A DNA stretch of 64,000 bases from Haemaphysalis longicornis. Taxonomy: Eukaryota > Arthropoda > Arachnida > Ixodida > Ixodidae. Made by a program: the position numbers and the translations under genes. Within the stretch, counting starts at the first letter, position 1; the number at the start of each line of letters is the position of its first letter. The stretch spans positions 207,229,422-207,293,421 of the forward strand of contig CM023449.1 of assembly GCA_013339765.2 (NCBI GenBank), given 5' to 3'. The notes under the pieces are model-generated. The model made no database searches. It saw only the letters and a list, made by a program, of their open reading frames with translations, and was not told the DNA's origin. Below are positions 57,222 to 64,000 of the stretch, piece by piece.

Positions 57222-58354
57222 AGGAGCCATGAAGAGAAAACAAAAGTTTGTTTTATTCGAAAGATTAGGTGTTTCATAGTACCCCAAGTGCTTTCCCGGA
57301 AGCAAATGATGCTTTATTCACTGAGAAATAAGGCAATTTAAGCCAAGATTTTAAATCTCCCGCTAAAATTGAACATTCCGTGACGTGTACAATGGCGTCA
57401 TAGCGCCGGTCCATGAAACAGATACTTAGTATGTCGACTCCATATAGCACCCACACGCAGTTCGATCGAGACGGCGGCCATTTTAAAAATACTAGTAAAA
57501 CCTAGTGCACCCGCAGCCCTAGTCATGGAATCGCCTGATCCGGAGAACAAAACTCTCGCCGAGGAGCTCGGGCTTGCATTTAACAACCTCACACCACTTG
57601 AACGCTCAACGCTTCTAAGTGCACGAGCGGCAAGAGTTGTGGGATACGCGGTGGACGGGAAAGCGACCATTCCGCGATAGCCACAACAGACGAACGCCCT
57701 GCCGTCGGCACCGCTGCCTCGTCAGCGCCGTCGCCACGGACGAATACAGACTGGTACGTATGTGCCGTATTTTTATTACGGTTAATAATAGTTCAACTTC
57801 AGTAGCAGTATCGCTTATGCCAGTTAGCCGGTGTCGTGTATGGAAAGCCGTTCGCGCGAGCTCTCTGCTTCGACCAGAAAGATACGAGCGTTAATGCGCG
57901 GTGTTTACGGCATTTTTCCTCCAAGGTCAGAGCGCTTCGAACCCGAAAATTCGTCTGCGCGACGGCGAGATGTCGAGTTCGGCCAGGCGGTTGTTTCGGA
58001 CGCATTGGCGCACACGCTTGCGTGTTCGTTCGGAACTTCAACCGTTTACTCCACCGTTCTTTGTCATAAAAAGAATGTGCAGTATGTTTCACGGGCATTT
58101 AGCTCGCTATGCAAACTGTAAGCCCTGCCTAACATGCGTTTGCTTTTGCCGGCCTCCGCCAATCGCAGAGCTTAGCCCATGTGACGGCATAGGTTCTGTT
58201 GCGGGAAATGAGCTGGTGGGTCGCATGACCATTCCCGTTTTTCCTAATTATGTAGCTTATTTGAGCGAAGTTTGCGTTATAAGTGGTGTCGTTATGGTTC
58301 TAACGAGGCAATCTTTCGAATGAACCAAACTTGTGTTTTCTCTTCATGGCTCCT
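57222..58354. mobile_element. TTAA-flanked piggyBac-type element (copy e), 1133 bp
   Basis: TTAA lies at 57218-57221 and 58355-58358. The inward ends both begin AGGAGCCATGAAGAGAAAAC and stay nearly identical for about 28 bases, the best-preserved ends in the window. The interior has a small plus-strand frame of 51 codons (57525-57680) and frames near 58100-58320, but no transposase. Confidence 0.88.
57525..57680 (+). CDS. Unrecognised small ORF inside TTAA element e
   Basis: An ATG at 57525 starts 51 codons ending TAG at 57680. The product contains LAEELGLAFNNLTPLERSTL and AARVVGYAVDG, a soluble, helix-like composition. It was not recognised. It could be a captured exon, a transposase relic or chance. 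Confidence 0.25.
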   Translation: MESPDPENKTLAEELGLAFNNLTPLERSTLLSARAARVVGYAVDGKATIPR

Positions 58355-58359
58355 TTAAA

Positions 58360-58950
58360 ACACAAAACAATTTCGCAAAAGCCACGGTGATAAGGCAAGA
58401 TAGGCACGTGATAAGGCTAGATAGACACCGGCGACACTCGAGGCCCACCCAGATATGTAATCTCTTTGGCATGAAGACACGCTTGCTTGGCTGACATGTG
58501 TCCTCTTTGTGCTATATAATTTCGCGGGTCGTTCGCTCACGGGGTCTCAACAAAATGTCAATGGCAGGAAAATTATGTTTACATCCGCTGCACTTAGTTC
58601 AATGTGAAGAAAGATGAGATGATGGGGGCCCTGTAACGACAATTCATGCTCTCTCAAACGCATGCTGGTACAACTTGTGTTATATATTTTTTGTCTTTGT
58701 TTAAGTCCGCGCTGGTTTCATCAAAGAACGTGTTGCCAACTAGCCCGGCTTGCTATCCTTCTGCCGAGAGATTGGCTTGGAGGGAACGGAGCCGTGCTCG
58801 AGACCCGTGTCGCCACTTGCAGAGCGCCGGGAAGGAGCAGAGGCCCGATGGCCGGGAGAGATGGGCGACAGGGGAGATATAGGCGAGGAGGGAACGGACA
58901 CGTGTGCGGAACCGGTGTCGCCAGCTGGCGTAGGAAGGCGACGAGGGCTC
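58360..58950. other. Unassigned; approximate tandem repeat
   Basis: GGAGGGAACGGAGCCGTG at about 58778 recurs as GGAGGGAACGGACACGTG near 58889, each followed by a GTGTCGCCA block, a diverged duplication with a period of about 111 bases. Confidence 0.5.
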
Positions 58951-58951
58951 C

Positions 58952-59012
58952 GCTGCAGCACGGCCTCCGCGATCGGCTTCCGGCGGCGCGCCGTTGCTCC
59001 GGCCGTCCCAAT
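58952..59012 (+). repeat. GC-rich repeat G, copy 3
   Basis: CACGGCCTCCGCGATCGGCT, CGGCGGCGCGCCGTTGCTCC and GGCCGTCCCA. Inverted partner at 60969-61029. Confidence 0.75.
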
Positions 59013-59019
59013 CGCCCGG

Positions 59020-60580
59020 AGAGAGCGTAAGTTGAAAAGGGGGCGTGGCCGCGTTTTTCGCCGCACCGCGGCGCGCGGAGCCGATGGTTCAAACGAAAGG
59101 CGTGCATGCTGCAGCGCTCCTCGAAATGGCGTTTCGTCAGCTTTCGCGCTTTGTATCCAAATAAAAAAAAAGCATACCTGATGTCATGGATGCAAAGCGA
59201 CACATAGAACCTGATAATGCATTTATTTTAGCTAGGATTGCAGCTATGCGACTTCTTTAATATGTGCCGCATGACGCCCTCGACGCACGGACAATATTCG
59301 CTGCCGCCAATAGAAAATTTCTGGCGCTTAAATAACGTTCAGTTTGCTTTATAACGTACTTAACCCGTCATAACGTATAACGTACTTTATATAATCTGCA
59401 TGGTCAATGCAGTTCATTAGAGCGTCATACGCGTGACGAATGGCTGTGCTTTTATCTATCCTTTGAATTAACGGCTGTTGGGTAGGCGGACCCATCCTAT
59501 TTTTAGGATTAACAAGTTTAATCAGTGTTACCCTGAGCGATGCGTGTTAAGCAAGTTACGGTTTCAATTTCAGTCGCAATAAATAAAAAACGTGAAGTCA
59601 GATGTACCCCGATTTCATTGTATTCTTAAACGTAATTCGGTGGCCACAGGCAAGCCCAATTTTGCCTATTTTGGAATGAATAGCCAAGACATTTAAATTT
59701 TCAATTACTGATTTCGAAGCAATGATGACAGCTTTCGTGTTTGCTTTGGACAATATCCACTTATATGTACACACTAAAAGTTGGGAACCGAATCTGTACT
59801 TAACGCTCGTCCAAGAGCTGCATAGTTTATTGAACGACTATTTACAAAGTACACTGCACTTATATTCACAAATGTACGCTTTCAAGGCATCGATGCCTTG
59901 AAAGCGTACATTTCTGGTGTGCTTGTCTTGACTGACAGAATAATTTACACATGAAGCACTTTGCGATGCAGAGGCTTGGAAACCAGTTTTTTTTTTTTTG
60001 CTGAATACAGCGTTGTTCGTGACAGTTGCACCAACATTGCCAAGCAGTGACCCCACAATCACTATGGACAGAGTGGTGGTAGCATAGGTTCATCATCCCT
60101 TGCTCTGCACGTGAACACTGGACAACGTTTTAGATGAGGCAAAATCATTGCTTTGTACGCACAAGCAGCATGCGCTTTATCAGTATCTAGGATAAAAAGA
60201 AGCTGCAGCTGTTTTCAAAGTGGTCCGTTCTTCCTCCATGACATTATCGTAGACTTGTCCGTAGGAAAAAAAAAATGCTGGCGACAACAGTGTTTGCAAA
60301 ATCATTTTAATTTGACAGCACAACCTACATAAAAATTGCGCCCACCTCCCCGCGAATAATCAGTAGGCTGCATAGCAGGTGTACCCTGAACGAGGTATCA
60401 AACAAAAATATAGAAATGGTCGATTTCTAAAAATAACTGGCAAAAATCAAACACGGCGTCAATATAAAAATGCAATGACTGCTCTCGATTGTTGTCCATA
60501 ACCCACCCTACGCGGAAAAAAAATATAACGGCTGTTCCAACAAGCAAGCACCCGATAAATCTGTCGCCGAAAAGTTTCCG
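59020..60580. other. Unassigned; contains a perfect palindrome
   Basis: No gene was recognised. The only clear structure is the palindrome at 59870-59913. Confidence 0.45.
59870..59913. repeat. Perfect 44-bp palindrome
   Basis: The left half, AAATGTACGCTTTCAAGGCA then TC, is followed directly by its exact reverse complement, with no spacer; the centre is ATCGAT. The next outward pair (59869 and 59914) does not match. Confidence 0.95.
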
Positions 60581-60587
60581 CTCCCAA

Positions 60588-60650
60588 ATGTCCGCGCACC
60601 GGAATGTCCGCACCGAAACGTCCTGCTCCGAAATGTCCTGCACCGATCAA
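60588..60650 (+). repeat. Short tandem repeat, 14-15-bp unit
   Basis: About four units of (A/G)AA(T/C)GTCC(G/T)GC(A/T)CC in a row. Minus-strand frames over it read as repeated GAGHFGAGRFGAD, which is a by-product. Confidence 0.75.
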
Positions 60651-60968
60651 ATCAAGCCCAACAAGCAAAACGCGATTAACTTTTCGCCGTACAGTGACAT
60701 ATCTTGGTTTCCGTGCTATTCCTCGAAGCTTCTGAGCCAAGCGGACTTCATGACCTGATCGTTTGGTTGGTCAGCTCAGCAAAAACAAAGCTTCAACACA
60801 GTTACGCAAATTCCGGCAGCGAAGACACGCAGCAACTCAGGCCCCGCAAAGCCGTAGAGAGGAGTGGGTGCAAGCTGCCGAACTGGCCGAACCATCGGCT
60901 AACACCGCCACCTCGCGGCGCGTTGCGGAGTTAGCCAAATTACAGGTTTTTGCTGGGGGACGCGCCGA

Positions 60969-61029
60969 ATGGGACGGCCGGAGCAACGGCGCGCCGCCGG
61001 CAGCCGATCGCGGAGGCCGTGGCTGCAGC
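60969..61029 (-). repeat. GC-rich repeat G, copy 4
   Basis: Inverted partner of 58952-59012, nearly identical over about 60 bases. Confidence 0.75.
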
Positions 61030-61327
61030 GATAAGTGTGCGACACAAAGGAAGGTCAGGAGGCCATGTGCGGCCCACAGCCGTATGCGATGGAGAAAAGA
61101 CGAACATCCAGCTGCGGCCGGTCGTACTGGGGTAAGGCTTAAACAACGCCGCGAGACGAAAGAAAATTTTCCATAAGCAGTGTATTCATTGCAAACATGT
61201 CTGTATATCACTGCGAAAGCACACGTCGACTGCACCTCGACAATGGGCCTAGCCAGGGCCGTGAAGCTTTCGCTGTCAACTACGGTTAACCAAAGCTAAA
61301 GCGCAGCAGTTTTTTTTTCCATTTTGG

Positions 61328-61548
61328 AACACGCCAAGGTGGCTCAGTGGCCAAGGCGTTGTGCTGCTGAGCCCAACGACACATGTTCGGTTCCAGGTCG
61401 CGGCTGCCCGTGTGCGAGATTTCAGCGCACGTTAAAGCTCCCCACGTGGTCAGAATTATACTGGAGCCCTGCCTCATCGCATGTGTAGCGTCGGCGCGTT
61501 AAACCTCACAATCAATCAATCAATCAACCAACCAATCAATCAATCAAT
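61328..61548 (+). repeat. Ruka-like SINE with (AATC)n tail
   Basis: The head is GGTGGCTCAGTGGCCAAGGC with a degraded B box, TGTTCGGTTCC. The body is GAGATTTCAGCGCACGTTAA and GGAGCCCTGCCTCATCGCAT. The tail after GGCGCGTTAAAC is (AATC)n/(AACC)n. It lacks part of the middle compared with the copy at 54.5 kb. Confidence 0.82.
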
Positions 61549-61549
61549 T

Positions 61550-62677
61550 TTTTTCCATTTGGGTGGGCTCATTCGGAGTTAAAAAGTAACTGGACGTTTT
61601 AGGCAAAAAATTCAAAGACACGATATAATATATGTGGCGCAATATCGTCACGGAGACGGGCAAGATATGTTATCGGACCACAGCGAGCCACACTTCACCG
61701 TTGCCCTTCGCCGTCGACGCGTGTGCAAAATAGACGTGTTGAGCAGAGATCACGGAGCAAGTTTATCTTGCTCCGTGGCAGAGATGGCCTCGATCGCCAA
61801 ACGCTGAATTGGGTCAGCTTCGTCCCTTGAAGCGAAGAAAAAGGCATCGTATCAAAAGTAGTAGGACGCGCACGCGTTTATTGTCTCGTTACCAGAAGTG
61901 CAACGTCATATGGCGCGGCGTTGCATTTTGCCACGCGTTTGCGTTCCCCGGCTTATTTCGCGCTTGCCTCGCAAGCAGCAGCGCCGTTTTCTGGTGGTTC
62001 GGGGAGTCATTTCTGTTGTGAAAGATACCACGCATGTAACGGGCTCGTTTCGTAGCCTTCATATTGCGTAAGTGTCGGCGCTCTGTCCCAGACACCAACA
62101 GCCGGGATGATCACGAGTCACGCCCGGGCGCCCACACAAAGGAGGTATATAAGGTAACGTCATAATAACAAGACCGAAAAGAACGAGCAGCTTAAGTGGC
62201 GCAGACGAAAATACGCAAGTCGCTGCTATTGTAGCCGACCATTCAGATTGCAGATAATACAAACGCAGGGAGGAACAGATGCATTCATCAAAGCCGTCTG
62301 TCTTTACAGCGTGTCTCAGTCTGAACCGCATAGATGGTTGGCACGGCATACTGCAGGCAGTGGGTGATAACTGCTCGAGAAATCGCCGCTCCTTTATCGA
62401 TGCCCTAGCGTGCGCTGCAGACAACTTTAGTAGGGAAAGTGCTGCGCTCACAGCGGCCTCTGTGCGGTGCACCGTGCCTGCAGGCGTTTTCCGTGTTTCT
62501 GTGGCATAAACTGAGTTCATTCCTAGCCTTTGCTTCCTCTCTTCTTCAGCTTTGTCTCTGCGTTAATGTTCGCCAGTATATTAATTCCCCAATTTTAGCA
62601 ACAAACTCGCCCAACTTCGCGCTTTAGAAGAAGAAGAAGAAGGAGCAGCAGAAAGCTGTTGGTAGAGCAGGGCTGGA
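61550..62677. other. Upstream region of the second UBE2Z-type gene
   Basis: No gene or repeat was recognised. GAA triplets (62628-62642) lie just before the start codon and would be in the 5' UTR. Confidence 0.4.
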
Positions 62678-62787
62678 ATGGCGCTTCCAAAATCTGCCGA
62701 CGCGAAAATTTACAACCCTGACTTCTGGGACCCCTTGAGCAACGAGTTCGAACAGCCGTCCCCACAGGCCATGGCGAGGGCAAAAAG
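62678..62787 (+). CDS. First coding exon of a second UBE2Z-type E2 gene
   Basis: The ATG at 62678 starts 36 codons plus two bases before the donor GTAATT at 62788. It encodes MALPKSADAKIYNPDFWDPL, SNEFEQPSPQAMARAK and the first two bases (AG) of an Arg codon. The WDPL...PSPQ...KR pattern matches the WDP...APQC...KRD segment just ahead of the E2 fold in UBE2Z, and the split inside the Arg codon fits a following exon starting with D-I-M. No E2 catalytic exon is in the last 1.2 kb, so the gene continues past the window. It is a paralogue or neighbour of the gene at 24-34 kb. Confidence 0.65.
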
Positions 62788-62917
62788 GTAATTTACCTTC
62801 ATTTTATCCACTTCCAAGCTGGCATGGCCATTTCCCCACTGTGGCCTAGGCTTACTGGTTGTCTCCACCGGTGTTCTAAATGGCCTATTGCAGCGAGACG
62901 TGTCAACATGTGGAATT

Positions 62918-63345
62918 GTTAACCCTCATTCCCACAGCCGTTTTTAACCCCGTCACGTCACTGTCACGTCACCGTCTTCCGTCATGGGCGCCGGTTTTCG
63001 GCCGATTTCTCGCCGAAAACGGTGCGACGGTGACGGGAGGTCGAGCTCTACGTTTCCGTCACGTCAACGTGACGGGACCATGCCCCGCGCTACACCAGCT
63101 AATCAGAAAACAAATTTTTACGACTAAATTTCGCGAAAAGTGAGCACAAACCATTTTCTTTACTTTTCAGATTAAAAACGCTCAATTCTAGGCTAAATTG
63201 ATCACTAGGCAGACGACTCTGTAATCTGACGGAAAGCTCCCGTGTAGATTCAGTCTGAACACTTCTCCGTTCCGTCAACGTCGCTTTTTGTTGACGTGAC
63301 GGTGCCGTGACGGAAAAGGTGACGGCTGTGTGAATGAGGGCTAAC
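62918..63345. mobile_element. Inverted-repeat element with GTTARCCCTCATTC ends, 428 bp
   Basis: GTTAACCCTCATTCCCACAG at the left and GTTAGCCCTCATTCACACAG read inward from the right, both followed by CCGT and GTCACG/GTGACG repeats. No coding region. It lies in the first intron of the second UBE2Z-type gene. The target duplication is unclear. Confidence 0.7.
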
Positions 63346-63440
63346 TCAGAAAAATATGAAAAAGCTTTCGATTATCTATTGAATTAACTTACGACTTGAG
63401 CGTTTTCGTTACCTTAGTTAGGCGCAATTTTCGAAAAGAA

Positions 63441-63541
63441 AACGCCGCGGTGGCTTATGGCTAAGACGTTGTGCTGCGGAGCCGAAGGACTCGGGTTCCA
63501 TTCCTGACCACGGCGGCCGATTTCTGATGGAGGCGAAAAGT
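63441..63541 (+). repeat. Truncated Ruka-like SINE head
   Basis: CGCCGCGGTGGCTTATGGCT, then CTCGGGTTCCATTCCTGACC and GGCGGCCGATTTCTGATGGA, then the body is lost after GGCGAAAAG. Confidence 0.75.
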
Positions 63542-63570
63542 AAGTAATTAAATCAGTTCCACTCAAAGTC

Positions 63571-64000
63571 AAAGCTGATGGAAGTGCAGAGACGGTGATT
63601 CACCATAATGGGCTTTAGTGCCGTTATTCGTTCAGTGCTACCGCCCAATGCAATTCAAATTTCCTCGCATCCGTAGTGCTCGTGCACCACTTGCCTGAAA
63701 CTGCGACAGCGGGAGTCCTCTTCTTTTTGTGCTTGTTTTTCCTCCCGCACGTACCGGCGTTGCTCCGCTACTTTTTTTTTTCGCTTACTATCGCGAAAAC
63801 CAACCCAGCGAGTGTTCCGAACTAAATGAACGCGGCTGCTGCCGGTTAATCGCATATATTTTGCGTCAAATGTAGCTGCAGTTTTTTTTTTTTCGCTAAA
63901 CAAGGGTTAAATGTATGGCAAGCGCCAGCGTTTCACGAGTTTCGAAAGGTTATGATTATTTAAACCGCTTGGTTTTCGAAGCCTCTGCGGAACGCCCTGC
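63571..64000 (+). repeat. Dispersed repeat D2, copy 2 (cut by window end)
   Basis: Partner of 46375-46920 in the same orientation. It carries a T run at 63771-63782 and another near 63881. Confidence 0.72.

Overview
The window looks like nuclear DNA of a metastriate hard tick (Ixodidae). The evidence is spliced genes with GT-AG introns, tRNA-derived SINEs that look like the tick family Ruka, a TRAF6-like RING sequence of the type multiplied in ticks, and a dense load of LINE, Penelope-like and DNA-transposon debris. The species cannot be named from the sequence. No operon, CRISPR array, rRNA or functional tRNA gene was seen.

Host genes are few. An intronless SLC22-type organic ion transporter lies at 5101-6918 (minus). 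A CFDP1/BCNT chromatin-factor gene lies at 22668-23538 (plus) and carries one frameshift. Five exons of a UBE2Z-type ubiquitin-conjugating enzyme span 24073-34314 (plus); its first coding exons were not found. A TRAF6-like sequence at 41159-42311 (plus) has an intact RING and TRAF zinc-finger part but a frame-broken MATH part. A first exon of a second UBE2Z-type gene sits at 62678-62787 (plus), and that gene continues beyond the window. The two UBE2Z-type genes therefore appear to be same-strand neighbours.

The rest is mostly repeats. Five elements are bounded by TTAA and by terminal inverted repeats starting AGG(G/A), as expected of piggyBac-type non-autonomous elements (9.1-10.9, 15.8-16.3, 16.4-18.2, 19.0-19.5 and 57.2-58.4 kb). 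One of them splits the RNase H domain of a LINE. A pogo/Tigger-like element lies at 7.1-8.1 kb. LINE pieces with reverse transcriptase and/or RNase H lie at 0-0.4, 8.2-12.4, 30.4-31.5, 31.7-32.5, 35.6-38.1 and 47.5-48.8 kb; the last has a 14-bp target-site duplication. An RTE/BovB-like 3' end lies at 25.6-26.1 kb, and a Penelope-like GIY-YIG endonuclease sits inside a large inverted duplication at 56.0-56.8 kb.

The least familiar structures are a composite repeat family present three times (39.5, 43.6 and 49.4 kb) that joins a body, a tRNA-like segment and short terminal inverted repeats; a perfect 44-bp palindrome at 59870-59913; overlapping hairpins at 23908-23956 upstream of the UBE2Z exons; a duplicated in-frame 3' splice site at the last UBE2Z exon; and a roughly 170-bp tandem repeat at 35.1-35.6 kb that resembles the inside of the 57-kb TTAA element. 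All family assignments come from reading motifs by eye; no database search was run.
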